A DNA stretch of 64,000 nt from Acidobacteriota bacterium (GTDB lineage: Bacteria; Acidobacteriota; Vicinamibacteria; Vicinamibacterales; JAKQTR01). Made by a program: the position numbers and the translations under genes. The notes beneath the pieces are model-generated. The model ran no database searches, had not been told where the DNA came from, and worked only from the letters and a program-made list of their open reading frames with translations. Location of the stretch: the NCBI GenBank assembly GCA_029562975.1, contig JAKQTR010000038.1, positions 372,001 to 436,000 on the forward strand, given 5' to 3'. Below, in pieces: positions 19,448 to 32,635 of the stretch (positions are counted from its first letter, which is position 1; every line of letters starts with the position of its first letter).

Positions 19448-20188
19448 TCACGACCGTGGCGGCTTCCGCGCGCTGTAAAGATAGACGATGCCAAGGGCGA
19501 GGGGGTCGGCCCGAATGTGCGAAAAGCCCGTCGCCGCCAGGTCGCTCGTCACCCGCCCAGGATCGGGGAACGCCTCCACGGATGCCGGCAGGTAGGCGTA
19601 CGCCGAGCCGTGTCCCGAGATCAGGGCCCCGGCCCGCGGCAGGATGCGAGTGAAATACCAAAGATAGAGCCCTCGCAGTCCCGGGACGCTGGGCGTGCTG
19701 AATTCCAGCATCGCGAAGCGGCCGCCCGAACGCAGCACCCGGAACACCTCCGAGAACGCGTCCGCAGGTCGCTGGACGTTCCGGATCCCGAACGCCACCG
19801 TGGCCGCATCGGCGGATCCGTCCGCCAGCGGCAGCCGCGTGACGTCGCCGCGCACCAGCCGGATCCGATCCGCCAGGCCGCGTGCGCACGCCTTGGCCCG
19901 GCCCACCCGGAGCATTCCGCCTGAGAAGTCGACGCCGACCACCCGGCCGGCCCGCGGCCGGGTGCGCGCGAGCGCGAGGGCGAGGTCCCCGGTTCCGGTG
20001 CAAAGATCGACGATCTTCTCGCCGCCGGTCAGCCCCAGCGACCGAACGGCCTTCGCCCGCCAGCGCAGGTCCAAGCCGGCGCTGAGGACGTGATTGAGCA
20101 GGTCGTAGCGCGGCGCGATCGCGTCGAACATCGCCGCGATCCGCTGCGGCGCCTTGTCGTGCCCGAGCGTGTCCGGGGGCCCGCTCAC
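19448..20188 (-). CDS. menG: Demethylmenaquinone methyltransferase (UbiE/MenG)
   Basis: A 246-residue SAM-dependent C-methyltransferase for the last step of menaquinone (or ubiquinone) synthesis. It carries the UbiE signatures: FDAIAPRYDLLNHVLSAGLD near the N-terminus, the SAM loop VDLCTGTGDLAL, VGVDFSGGML, AFGIRNV and LEFSTPSVPGLRGLYLWYF. I name it menG because the ETF oxidoreductase family in this window uses menaquinone; no ubiquinone gene is seen. It starts at GTG 20188 in a GTGA overlap with the dihydropyrimidinase stop, an unexpected coupling of unrelated pathways. Confidence 0.88.
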   Translation of the reverse strand: MSGPPDTLGHDKAPQRIAAMFDAIAPRYDLLNHVLSAGLDLRWRAKAVRSLGLTGGEKIVDLCTGTGDLALALARTRPRAGRVVGVDFSGGMLRVGRAKACARGLADRIRLVRGDVTRLPLADGSADAATVAFGIRNVQRPADAFSEVFRVLRSGGRFAMLEFSTPSVPGLRGLYLWYFTRILPRAGALISGHGSAYAYLPASVEAFPDPGRVTSDLAATGFSHIRADPLALGIVYLYSARKPPRS

Positions 20189-21588
20189 GGTCCGCCCGCC
20201 GGCCGTGCGCGAGGCGTGCGCGAGAGGTATACGCCGCGGCCCTTCCGGCCCGTGACCGTGCCGCGGTCGATGATCACCTCGCCGCGCGACACGACGGTGA
20301 CGGGCGCGCCCGTGACGGTGCGGCCCTCGTAGAGAGAGTAGTCCACGCGCATGTGGTGGGTGGAGGCCGAGATCGTCGTGCGCGCCGACGGATCCCACAG
20401 CACGAGGTCCGCGTCCGAACCCGCGGCGATGGCGCCTTTTCGCGGCCAGAGACCGAAGATCTTCGACGGGGCGGCCGCCGTCACCTCGACGAACCGGCTC
20501 GGGCTGATCCGCCCGGTCCGGACGCCCTGATCCCACAGCAGCAGCAGGCGCGTCTCGATGCCCGGCGCACCGTTCGGGATCTTCGAGAAGTCGCTCAGTC
20601 CGAGCCGCTTGTGCGGCGGGTCGTCCATGCCGAAGGGACAGTGGTCGGTCGCCACGACGTCGAGGACGCCCTCGGCGAGGCCCTCCCAGAGCGCGTCCTG
20701 GTCTTCAGGCGGGCGGAGCGGCGGCGAGATGACGAACTTCGCCGCATCGAACCCCGGCCGGTCGTACTCGGCGTCCGAGAGGCAGAGGTACTGCGGGCAG
20801 GTCTCCGCATGAACCGGCACGCCTCGCTCCCGCGCGCGGGCGATGGCCGCCACGCCCTCCGCCGACGACACGTGCACGATGTACACGGGCGCTCCGGCCA
20901 TCTCCGCCAGCGCGATGGCCCGCCGGATGGCTTCTCCTTCGGCGCCGGCCGGGCGCGTGCGCGCGTGGAACTTCGGGGCGGTTCGGCCGAGCGCCAGGGC
21001 CTCCTGGACGAGCACGTCGATGACCGCCCCGTTCTCGGCGTGCAGCGCCACCAAGCCGCCGTTCCCGCGCGTGCACCGCAGCGCGCGGAAGATGGCGCCA
21101 TCGTCGAGCATCAGGCGTCCGGGGTAGGCCATGAACAGCTTGAACGAGGTGACGCCGCGCTGCACGAGGCGGTCCATCTCGGCCGCGGTGCCGTCGCGCC
21201 ATTCCGGCACCACCATGTGGAAGGCGTAGTCGATGAGCGCGCGCCCGCCGGCGAGGCCCATCCACGCGTCGAGCGCCCGGCCCAGCTCCTGCCCCCGCTC
21301 CGGCGTGGCGAAGTCGATGATGGTCGTGGTGCCGCCGTAGGCGGCGGCCATCGTGCCCGTCTCGAAGTCATCGCTGGACCGGATGGCGCCCGCCGGCATG
21401 TCGAGATGCGTGTGGGCGTCGATGCCGCCGGGGAGCACGTAGAGGCCCGACGCGTCGAGCACGGTGTCGGCGGCCGCATCGAGCGCCGGGCCGACGCGGG
21501 CGATGACGCCGCGATCCACGAGCACGTCGGCGGCGGACTGCGCGTCCGCGTTGACGACCGTGCCGTTCTTGATGAGCAGCGCCGCCAC
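20185..21588 (-). CDS. hydA: Dihydropyrimidinase / D-hydantoinase
   Basis: A 467-residue cyclic amidohydrolase that opens 5,6-dihydropyrimidines or hydantoins. The binuclear metal site is complete: HTH in GGIDAHTHLDMP, the carboxylated Lys in TSFKLFMAYPG, His in LVALHAENG, His in YIVHVSSAEG and Asp in VATDHCPFG. The C-terminal strand block ADLVLWDPSARTTISA with TITGAP-like VVSRGEVI is typical. The start is GTG 21588, preceded four bases away by AAAGGAG; the frame stays open upstream only because of GC content. The length matches dihydropyrimidinases rather than dihydroorotases. Upstream lies a 672-bp stretch without a recognisable gene. Confidence 0.9.
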   Translation of the reverse strand: MAALLIKNGTVVNADAQSAADVLVDRGVIARVGPALDAAADTVLDASGLYVLPGGIDAHTHLDMPAGAIRSSDDFETGTMAAAYGGTTTIIDFATPERGQELGRALDAWMGLAGGRALIDYAFHMVVPEWRDGTAAEMDRLVQRGVTSFKLFMAYPGRLMLDDGAIFRALRCTRGNGGLVALHAENGAVIDVLVQEALALGRTAPKFHARTRPAGAEGEAIRRAIALAEMAGAPVYIVHVSSAEGVAAIARARERGVPVHAETCPQYLCLSDAEYDRPGFDAAKFVISPPLRPPEDQDALWEGLAEGVLDVVATDHCPFGMDDPPHKRLGLSDFSKIPNGAPGIETRLLLLWDQGVRTGRISPSRFVEVTAAAPSKIFGLWPRKGAIAAGSDADLVLWDPSARTTISASTHHMRVDYSLYEGRTVTGAPVTVVSRGEVIIDRGTVTGRKGRGVYLSRTPRARPAGGP

Positions 21589-22260
21589 GACGCTCCTTTC
21601 GTGAATCCCGAACGCGAGATCGGCCGGCATCCGGGTGCGACGCGAGCCGGCGCCCGGCCGCCGCGGCGCCCGCGCCATCGCCAGGCCCGAGCATGTCCAC
21701 GATACCACCCGTTCCGCCACATGCAGCAGCACGGCGCCGGGCGGAGCGCCACCCTCCCCCACTTCGGCGACGGCGCGCCAACCGGCGCGCCGGGCGGCAC
21801 GGCGAACAAGATAGGGCGCGCGGCCCGCGGCCGAATCCGCGTCCACACCATCCCGAGCGGCCCGGCCGCCGTGAACGTGGCCAAGCGGCCGCTGACCACG
21901 GCGATCGCCGGCCCCGGGCCGGGCGTTTCGCGGCCGTGGCCGGCGCACCCGATCGGGGACGCCGGCTCGCTTGCCGGCAGCCCGCCGTGCGGCGGCAACG
22001 CCGGACCGCCCAGGCAGACGGGGGGAGCGCTGACGTGCGGCCTTGGAAACCCGTGCGCCGCCCTCTCGTCGCGAACCCGGTTCCTCTCGGCCTGCGCCGC
22101 CGCGAGGAGCACGGGAGGCGACGCGCAGGCGCACGCCTTCGGCACGACGCGCCCGGGCACGCCCGGCCCTGGCGCTTCCTCGTATGCCGCCTCGCGGTCC
22201 AGCCCGCGCCGCCCCCGGCGGCGCGGCCATCCCGCCGGCCCGGCCTTCCCGGCTGGGCCG
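21589..22260. other. 672-bp stretch with no recognisable gene
   Basis: Between the dihydropyrimidinase start and the lysE stop. Several frames on both strands are open, but every translation is low-complexity Pro/Arg/Ala/Gly with no domain, signal peptide or plausible ribosome-binding site. I see no tRNA-like fold, no direct repeat and no -10 consensus. It could be a decayed gene or a long leader for the dihydropyrimidinase gene. It is by far the longest gap in an otherwise tightly packed window. Confidence 0.6.
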
Positions 22261-22896
22261 CTATCGAGGCATGACGCCGGACGCAATGCCCAGGACGCCG
22301 GCCGCGAGCAGGACGAAGCCGAGGGCGCCCAGGAGCCCCGACGAGGCCAGGACCAGGCGGTGCTGCCAGCGGGCATCAAGGAAGCGGGCGGTGCCGACGA
22401 GCAGGACGAGCGCGGCATTCGCGCCAAGCATCGTTGCGTAGAACGACCCGAGAAAGGCGGCTGCGCAGCCGAGGCCATGGCTCCACGCCGAGACGAGGGC
22501 CGGCCCGAGCACCAGCGCCCAGGCGATATAGGGGTTCGGGTTGAGGAGGTTGACGAGCGCGGCTTCGGCAATCGACCTCGGGGCCGCGCGGCCGGGGGTC
22601 GTGCTTTCTCCGGGCTCGCTCTGTTGCGCGCCGCGAGCCGCCAGGCAGACGAGCAGCAGGCCGCCGCAGGCGCGCAGCACGTGCTGGGCGGTGGCACCCA
22701 GCTGCCCCAGCACCAGCAGTGCCAGCAGCGCGGCCGGAAGATCGCTGAGCAGGGGCGCGAGGCAGACCGGCAGCGTCCGCCGCCACCCGAACAGGAGCGT
22801 GCGCGAGACGAGGAACGCCTGGAAAGGGCCTGGCTGAAGGGCGGCTCCGAGGCCCAGTCCGCCGCCGAGGGCGAGATAGGCGAGGAGATCGCGCAC
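22261..22896 (-). CDS. LysE/RhtB-family amino-acid exporter
   Basis: A 211-residue inner-membrane protein with about six hydrophobic helices and a soluble loop at about residues 88-105. The N-terminal block GLGLGAALQPGPFQAFLVSRTLLFGWRR (conserved core PGPFQAFLVS) and the central LLNPNPYIAWALVLGP are the two signatures of the LysE superfamily, which exports basic or neutral amino acids and related solutes. The substrate cannot be assigned. It lies 14 bases downstream of the Gfo/Idh gene on the same strand, so it probably shares its transcript. Confidence 0.8.
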   Translation of the reverse strand: MRDLLAYLALGGGLGLGAALQPGPFQAFLVSRTLLFGWRRTLPVCLAPLLSDLPAALLALLVLGQLGATAQHVLRACGGLLLVCLAARGAQQSEPGESTTPGRAAPRSIAEAALVNLLNPNPYIAWALVLGPALVSAWSHGLGCAAAFLGSFYATMLGANAALVLLVGTARFLDARWQHRLVLASSGLLGALGFVLLAAGVLGIASGVMPR

Positions 22897-22910
22897 CGCT
22901 GTCCCCGGCG

Positions 22911-23858
22911 TCAGAGGGCCGCGTGCGCCGCCATCCGCTCTGTGATCGCCGCGGCCAAGGCCACCGCGCGCCGGCCGTCCTCGCCGCTGACGAGGGGAGC
23001 GCGGCCGGACCGGACGGCGTCCACGAAGTCCTGCAGCTCGTTCCGCAGCGGCTCGCCGTCAGCCACGGCGATCCTGCCTCCTTCGATGGCCGGTCCGCGG
23101 CCGGAAGTCCGGACCAGCCGGTAGACTTCCGCTGCCTTGGCCCCGGTGTCGATGGAGATGTAGGCGTCTCGCTGAAAGAACCGGATCTTGCGCGTCCGGT
23201 CCCGGCTGATGCGGCTCGCGGTGATGTTGGCGACGCAGCCGGACGCGAACCGGAGGCGCGCGTTGGCGATATCGAACCGATCCGTCAGGACCGGCACGCC
23301 GAGCGCGTCGACGCACTCGACCTCGGAACCCACGATCGACAGGACCAGGTCGAGGTCGTGGATCATGAGATCGAACACGACGTCGATGTCCAAGCTGCGG
23401 GCCGAGAACGTGCCCAGCCGATGGACTTCCACGAAGCGCGGGTCCCGGATCGCCGAGCGGGCGGCGAGCACCGCCGGATTGAACCGCTCCGTGTGGCCGA
23501 CAGCGAGCGGCGCCCCGCTCGCCGCCGACGCCTGGACGATGCGGTCGGCTTCTGCGACCGACCGCGCGAGGGGCTTCTCAACCAGCACCGGGACGCCCTG
23601 CCGAAGCAGCTCGCAGGCCAGGCTCGCGTGGGTCTCGGTGGGCGTGGCGATCGACACGAGGTCGACCAAGCCCGCGAGGTCGCGAACGTCAGTGAACGCC
23701 CGTGCGCCCGTAGCCGAGGCGACCTCGCGGGCCCGCGGCTCGTTGACGTCGACGACGGCCACGAGCGCCGCGCCCGCGGCCGAGGCCAGGATCCGGGCGT
23801 GATGCCGCCCCAGGTGCCCGACCCCGACGACCGCCGCCCTCAGCACGGCTTCAGCCAC
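22911..23858 (-). CDS. Gfo/Idh/MocA-family dehydrogenase, possibly GnnA-like
   Basis: A 315-residue NAD(P)-dependent sugar oxidoreductase. It has the Rossmann motif [33 protein letters not shown], the EKPLA motif with its catalytic Lys, and the C-terminal fold marked by [16 protein letters not shown]. The start is GTG 23858, five bases after GGGAGG and overlapping the lpxI stop by eight bases; a start 13 codons upstream lies deeper inside lpxI. Its placement in the lpxA-lpxI operon suggests a UDP-GlcNAc-derived substrate, like GnnA, which makes the 3-keto precursor of amide-linked lipid A. No GnnB aminotransferase is nearby, so this remains inference. Confidence 0.75.
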   Translation of the reverse strand: MAEAVLRAAVVGVGHLGRHHARILASAAGAALVAVVDVNEPRAREVASATGARAFTDVRDLAGLVDLVSIATPTETHASLACELLRQGVPVLVEKPLARSVAEADRIVQASAASGAPLAVGHTERFNPAVLAARSAIRDPRFVEVHRLGTFSARSLDIDVVFDLMIHDLDLVLSIVGSEVECVDALGVPVLTDRFDIANARLRFASGCVANITASRISRDRTRKIRFFQRDAYISIDTGAKAAEVYRLVRTSGRGPAIEGGRIAVADGEPLRNELQDFVDAVRSGRAPLVSGEDGRRAVALAAAITERMAAHAAL

Positions 23859-24696
23859 GGACGCCTCCCGGCTGCGCTTCCCGAGCCCTGCCGACAACCG
23901 CGATGCCGGCGCGATCCGCCGCGCGGATCATGTCGTCGCCGTCGAGCACCAGCGCCCGCCCGGCGTCCACCGAGAGGGCCGTCGCGCCGGCGTCGCGCAT
24001 CACGCGAATCGTCTCGAGGCCGACAACGGGCACGTCGAACCGCATGTCCTGCTCGGGCTTGGCCACCTTGACGACCCGCGTGCCCGCTCCGGCGAGCCGG
24101 CCGGCGCGCTCGATGGTCGCGTCGGTGCCGTCCATGCCCTCGACGGCCACGACCGCCCGGCTCTTGACGATGACCGTCTGGCCGATGTCGAGGCGGGCGA
24201 TCTCGTCGGCCATCCGGTACCCGAACGCCATGTCGTCGCGCTCCTCGGCGGTCGGCGGCCGCGACGTCAGGACGCCCGGGCGCGCCAGCAGCGGCGCGAG
24301 GTACGTCGTCGAATCGATGAGATCGATGCCGTGCTCGTGCAGCACGTCCGCGACCGCCGAGATGATGGCGTCGGTGTTCTTGGTTCGGAGCCTCAGCAAG
24401 ATCGAGAGCAGCAGGCGATCGGGGGCGGCTCCCGAGAAGATGCTGACGTGCTTCACCTGGCCGGCCATGACGGCCTGCGAGACGCCGGCGGCGCGCATGA
24501 GGTCGATGGCCCGCCCGAGGGACCCGAGCGGCACCCGGTGGACGTCGACGCCAGGCGTCGCGGCCGCGGCCGCCTCGAGTTGGGGCGACGCCTCGCCTTC
24601 GACCGCGATCACCGTCACGTCGTGGCCGAGCCGGCGCGCCGCGTCGAGCACCAGCCGCGGAAAGCTGCCGTTGCCCGCGATGAGGCCGAGACGCAT
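23851..24696 (-). CDS. lpxI: UDP-2,3-diacylglucosamine pyrophosphatase LpxI
   Basis: A 281-residue enzyme that releases UMP from UDP-2,3-diacylglucosamine to give lipid X, replacing LpxH in many lineages. It matches the LpxI (DUF1009) family from end to end: [69 protein letters not shown] (core [10 protein letters not shown] with the catalytic Asp), [18 protein letters not shown] and a C-terminal DRAGIAVVG. It is nine bases downstream of fabZ-lpxA, the usual lpxA-lpxI order. No lpxB or lpxD is in the window. Confidence 0.92.
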   Translation of the reverse strand: MRLGLIAGNGSFPRLVLDAARRLGHDVTVIAVEGEASPQLEAAAAATPGVDVHRVPLGSLGRAIDLMRAAGVSQAVMAGQVKHVSIFSGAAPDRLLLSILLRLRTKNTDAIISAVADVLHEHGIDLIDSTTYLAPLLARPGVLTSRPPTAEERDDMAFGYRMADEIARLDIGQTVIVKSRAVVAVEGMDGTDATIERAGRLAGAGTRVVKVAKPEQDMRFDVPVVGLETIRVMRDAGATALSVDAGRALVLDGDDMIRAADRAGIAVVGRAREAQPGGVRG

Positions 24697-24705
24697 GCCC
24701 GCCCC

Positions 24706-25974
24706 TCAGTCGTCGGGCGCGCCGGCAGCCGCTCCGCGGGGGGGGCGCTTGAGCACGACGCCGCGCTCCGACGACCGGATGAACGCCACGACGATCCGCA
24801 CTTCCGGGCAGTCGATGGAGGCGTCCTGCTCGATGCGCTCCAGCGCCTCCGTCGTGTTCAGCTTCGACACCAGGAGGTACCGGTACGCGGCCTTCAGCTT
24901 GCGCAGGGTCTCGGGCTGGAAGCCGCGGCGCGCCAGGCCGATCGTGTTCATGCCGTAGATGTACGCGCGGTTCCCGACGGTCTTCGAGTACGGCAGGACG
25001 TCCTTCGTGCAGGCCGAGTATCCGCCGACGAACGCGTGCGTCCCGATCCGGCAGAACTGGTGCACGCCCGCGTAGCCGCCCAGGATGGCGCAGTCGCCGA
25101 CTTCGACGTGGCCGCCGAGCGTGGTGCCGTGCGACAGGATGACGTCGTTGCCGACGCGGCAGTCGTGGGCGACGTGTACATAGGCCATCAGGTAGCTGCG
25201 GTTTCCGACGGTCGTCACGCCTCCACCGCCGCCGGTCCCGCGGTGGATGGTGACGAACTCGCGGAACGTGTTGCCGCTGCCGATGACGAGGCGGGTGTGC
25301 TCGCCCTTGTACTTCAGGTCCTGCGGCTCCATCCCGTACGACCCGAAGGGGTACAGCACGTTGCCGTCGCCCAGCTCGGTGTCGCCCTCGATGACGCAGG
25401 ACGCGCCGATCCGGTTGTTCCGGCCCATCTTCACGCGCGGCCCGATTGCCGCGTTGGGGCCCACCACGCTCCCGGCGCCGATGATGGCCATGGGATGGAC
25501 GATCGCGGTCGGGTGGATGCTGACGGCGTCGTGGAGGACCACCACGTGGAGCACCGCCTCGGCCGCCAGCTGCCCGTCCACGCTGGCGCGGCCCGCCACC
25601 CACACCATCGGCCCGCGCCGGCGGCGGATCTCGACGTCGAGCGTCACGCGGTCGCCGGGCGTCACCTGCCGGCGGAACTTCCCGCGGGTCACGCGGCGCA
25701 GCTCGGTGCGCGCGTTCAGCGCCTCGTCGGCCTCGGAGAGCAGCAGGACGGTCGCGGCCTGCGTCAGCGCCTCGATGAGCAGGACGCCGGGCATGATGGG
25801 CGCTTCGGGGAAGTGCCCCTGGAAGAACTCCTCGTTGACCGCGACGTTCTTGATCGCCGTCAGCCGCCGCCCCGGCTCGATGTCGCTGACCGACTCCACC
25901 AGCACCGCCGGGTAGCGGTGGCAGAGCCGCTCCAGGACCGATCCGACGTCCATCCGCTGGCCGCTGTCGGCCAT
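24706..25974 (-). CDS. fabZ-lpxA: Fused 3-hydroxyacyl-ACP dehydratase / UDP-GlcNAc acyltransferase (FabZ-LpxA)
   Basis: One 422-residue frame holds two complete enzymes. Residues 1-147 are FabZ, which dehydrates 3-hydroxyacyl-ACP: catalytic His54 in FFQGHFPEAPIMPG and Glu68 in LLIEALTQA, ending at DGQLAAEAVLHVVV. From residue 152 LpxA begins (SIHPTAIVHPMAIIG), a left-handed beta-helix of hexapeptide repeats with GGYAGVHQFCRIG and the catalytic His at about 270 in VHVAHDCRVGN, then the C-terminal helical region LNTTEALERIEQ. The linker is only about five residues and there is no stop, so a fusion is certain if the sequence is right. Both domains compete for the same 3-hydroxyacyl-ACP. An internal GTG pair at residues 144-145 could start free LpxA. 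It begins two bases after ompH. Confidence 0.9.
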   Translation of the reverse strand: MADSGQRMDVGSVLERLCHRYPAVLVESVSDIEPGRRLTAIKNVAVNEEFFQGHFPEAPIMPGVLLIEALTQAATVLLLSEADEALNARTELRRVTRGKFRRQVTPGDRVTLDVEIRRRRGPMVWVAGRASVDGQLAAEAVLHVVVLHDAVSIHPTAIVHPMAIIGAGSVVGPNAAIGPRVKMGRNNRIGASCVIEGDTELGDGNVLYPFGSYGMEPQDLKYKGEHTRLVIGSGNTFREFVTIHRGTGGGGGVTTVGNRSYLMAYVHVAHDCRVGNDVILSHGTTLGGHVEVGDCAILGGYAGVHQFCRIGTHAFVGGYSACTKDVLPYSKTVGNRAYIYGMNTIGLARRGFQPETLRKLKAAYRYLLVSKLNTTEALERIEQDASIDCPEVRIVVAFIRSSERGVVLKRPPRGAAAGAPDD

Positions 25975-25976
25975 GG

Positions 25977-26573
25977 CTACTTCTTGGGGGCGGCCGGCTT
26001 CGCGGCAGCGGCCGCGTCGAGGCGGTGGATCACCTCGGTGGTCAGGTCGAGGCTGATGTCGGCCCACACGAGGCCGGAGTCGGACTGGCTGAAGAGGAGC
26101 TGGAGCTCCTTCTCGCGCGCGACCGCCTCGATCACGGGCCCGACCTTCCGCTGGAATTCGATCTGCAGCTCGTTCTGCAGGTCCTGCAACTCGGACTGGG
26201 CGTCCTGCGTCATGCGCTGGATTTCGACCTGCGCCTTGTCGATGTCGCGCTGCACCTGGGCGGCCGCGCTCTCGCTCATCACCGCGCTGCGCTGCTTGGC
26301 CTGGAGCGCCTCGACGGCCTTGTTCTTCTCGGCGAGCTCGGCGGCCAGCTTCGCGCGGAGCGCCTCGATCCGCGAGGTGGAGGCCTTCCCGTCGGCGGAC
26401 TCGCTGGCGATGCGCTGGATGTTGATGAACGCGTACTTGACGCCGTCCGGGAACTTCACCGCCAGCGCGGGTGGTGCCTGCTGGGCGGGAGCCTGGGCCG
26501 GGGCCTGCTGCGCGAGGGCGACGCCAGGCACGAGAAGACATCCTGCAAGGCATGCGACGGTGAAGGCTTTCAT
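25977..26573 (-). CDS. OmpH/Skp-family periplasmic chaperone
   Basis: A 198-residue exported protein. A Sec signal peptide occupies residues 1-21, followed by a Gln/Ala/Pro-rich linker to about 40. The OmpH core then begins with VKYAFINIQRIASES and continues as a long coiled coil (about 55-150) rich in Ala, Gln, Glu and Lys, closing with AREKELQLLFSQSDSGLVWAD and SLDLTTEVIHRLDA. Family members hold unfolded outer-membrane proteins in the periplasm. It is two bases upstream of fabZ-lpxA, as in many diderms, but bamA and lpxD, normally beside it, are missing; clpC sits upstream instead. Confidence 0.85.
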   Translation of the reverse strand: MKAFTVACLAGCLLVPGVALAQQAPAQAPAQQAPPALAVKFPDGVKYAFINIQRIASESADGKASTSRIEALRAKLAAELAEKNKAVEALQAKQRSAVMSESAAAQVQRDIDKAQVEIQRMTQDAQSELQDLQNELQIEFQRKVGPVIEAVAREKELQLLFSQSDSGLVWADISLDLTTEVIHRLDAAAAAKPAAPKK

Positions 26574-26681
26574 TCGTGCTGTCCCTTTCTCAGTTGTGCC
26601 CGGCGGCCGTCCGGCCGCCCCGGGGTCAGCCCGGGCCGGCGGCCCGATGCGATCAGGCAAGTTTACTCGGTTTTCGACGTT

Positions 26682-29093
<2,412 letters not shown>

Positions 29094-29147
29094 CGAGGCA
29101 CCCCGCGCCGCGCGGCGGCCCTCAGGGCCGCGCCAGGCCGCTCTTTG

Positions 29148-29153
29148 ATTATA
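29148..29153 (-). promoter_or_regulatory. -10 element (TATAAT) of the clpC promoter
   Basis: A perfect TATAAT followed by C on the minus strand in the 120-bp gap between lolD and clpC. The predicted leader is about 48 bases. No CtsR- or HAIR-like operator is evident around it. Confidence 0.55.
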
Positions 29154-29213
29154 CGGCAAGGCGCGTGGCGGGCCCGGCGCAGCGCTGGCGCGCCGAGGGG
29201 CGAGGTGCGCGCG

Positions 29214-29888
<675 letters not shown>

Positions 29889-29895
29889 GGCGGCC

Positions 29896-31128
29896 TCACC
29901 CGAAGCGCAGGGCGTCGACAGGGTTCAGCCGCGCCGCCTGCCGCGAGGGATAGATGGTGGCGAGGAAGCAGACGGCGATGGCCCCGGCCACGACCGCGGC
30001 CAGGTCCCGCCCCTCGACGACGAACGGCACGTAGGCGATCTGGTAGACGTCCATGGGCACACGGATGAGCCGGTAGTGATCGAGGACGGCCGCCACGCCC
30101 CATCCGGCGGCGGCGCCGGCGATGGTGCCGATGACGCCGATGATCAGGCCCTGCAGCATGAACACGTACATCACGCTGCGCGAGGAGGCCCCCATGGTCT
30201 TGAGGATGGCGATGTCCGGGCTCTTCTTCATCACCAGCATCACCAGCGACGCGACGATATTGAGGGCCGCCACCATCACGATGAGGCCGATCGTGATGGA
30301 GATTGCCATCTTCTCGAGCCACAGGGCGGAGAACAGGGAGCGGTTGAGCTCCGCCCACGTCTGGCAGAAGTAGGCGGCGCCGAGCGCGCGCGGGATGGAG
30401 GCGGCGATCGCGTCGGCGCGGTAGATGTCGTCAACGCGGAGCTCGATGACGTCCACCGAGGGGCGATCGAGCAGCCGGCGCGCGAGCGGAAGCGACACGA
30501 AGCCGTACGCGGAGTCGAACTCGAAGAGGCCCAGCGAGAACCGCCCCGCGACCCGGACGCGCCGCGAGCGGGGATACACGCCCATGGGCGTCAGCGTGCC
30601 CTGGGGGGTCAGGATGGTCACGTCGTCGCCGTCGGCCACGCCGAGCGTCTGGGCGAGGTCCGCGCCGATGACGATGCCGGGAAGCCCTCCGTCGGCCGGG
30701 TCGCCGGCCAACGCCAGCAGCCGGCCGCTCGTCATGCCGCGCTCGATGTCGGTGACGCTGGTCTCGAGCTGCGGGTCGACGCCCTTCAGGGTGATGAAGG
30801 CCTCGCCGCGGCCGCTGCTGATGAGCGCCTTCCCCAGGATGGCCGGCGCCGCGCCCGTGACGCCCGGCACGGCGCGCAAGGCCGCGGCCTCGGCGTGGTA
30901 GTCCGCGATCCCGCCGGTCTTCCAGACGAAGACGTGCGCCGTCGCGCCCAGGATCCGGTTGCGCAGCTCCTGCTGGAGGCCCGTCATGAGCGCCAGCGAC
31001 AGCACGAGCGCCGTCACCCCCACGACGACGCCGAGCACCGACACGAATCCGATGACGGAGATGAAGGCCTGCTTGCGCCGCACCAGGAGATAGCGGAGCG
31101 CGATGTGGGCTTCGAAGGGCAGCGTCAC
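29896..31128 (-). CDS. lolC: Lipoprotein-releasing system permease (LolC/E type)
   Basis: A 410-residue inner-membrane permease with one N-terminal helix (about 22-48), a periplasmic MacB-PCD-like domain (about 50-265) and three C-terminal helices. It begins with the family block FEAHIALRYLLVRRKQAFISVI and carries DIAILKTMGASSRSVMYVFMLQGLIIG and PSRQAARLNPVDALRFG, the hallmarks of LolC/LolE. Only one permease gene is present, as in LolF-type systems; whether it is nearer LolC or LolE cannot be said. It lies one base after lysS, so the lysS-lol unit is co-transcribed. Confidence 0.88.
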   Translation of the reverse strand: MTLPFEAHIALRYLLVRRKQAFISVIGFVSVLGVVVGVTALVLSLALMTGLQQELRNRILGATAHVFVWKTGGIADYHAEAAALRAVPGVTGAAPAILGKALISSGRGEAFITLKGVDPQLETSVTDIERGMTSGRLLALAGDPADGGLPGIVIGADLAQTLGVADGDDVTILTPQGTLTPMGVYPRSRRVRVAGRFSLGLFEFDSAYGFVSLPLARRLLDRPSVDVIELRVDDIYRADAIAASIPRALGAAYFCQTWAELNRSLFSALWLEKMAISITIGLIVMVAALNIVASLVMLVMKKSPDIAILKTMGASSRSVMYVFMLQGLIIGVIGTIAGAAAGWGVAAVLDHYRLIRVPMDVYQIAYVPFVVEGRDLAAVVAGAIAVCFLATIYPSRQAARLNPVDALRFG

Positions 31129-31129
31129 G

Positions 31130-32632
<1,503 letters not shown>

Positions 32633-32635
32633 CGT

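Noticed and set aside
20185-22230. Extending the dihydropyrimidinase frame upstream to 22230 as a longer protein
   Set aside because: The extra 214 codons are low-complexity Arg/Ala/Gly, whereas a GTG with AAAGGAG at 21588 gives the usual enzyme length.
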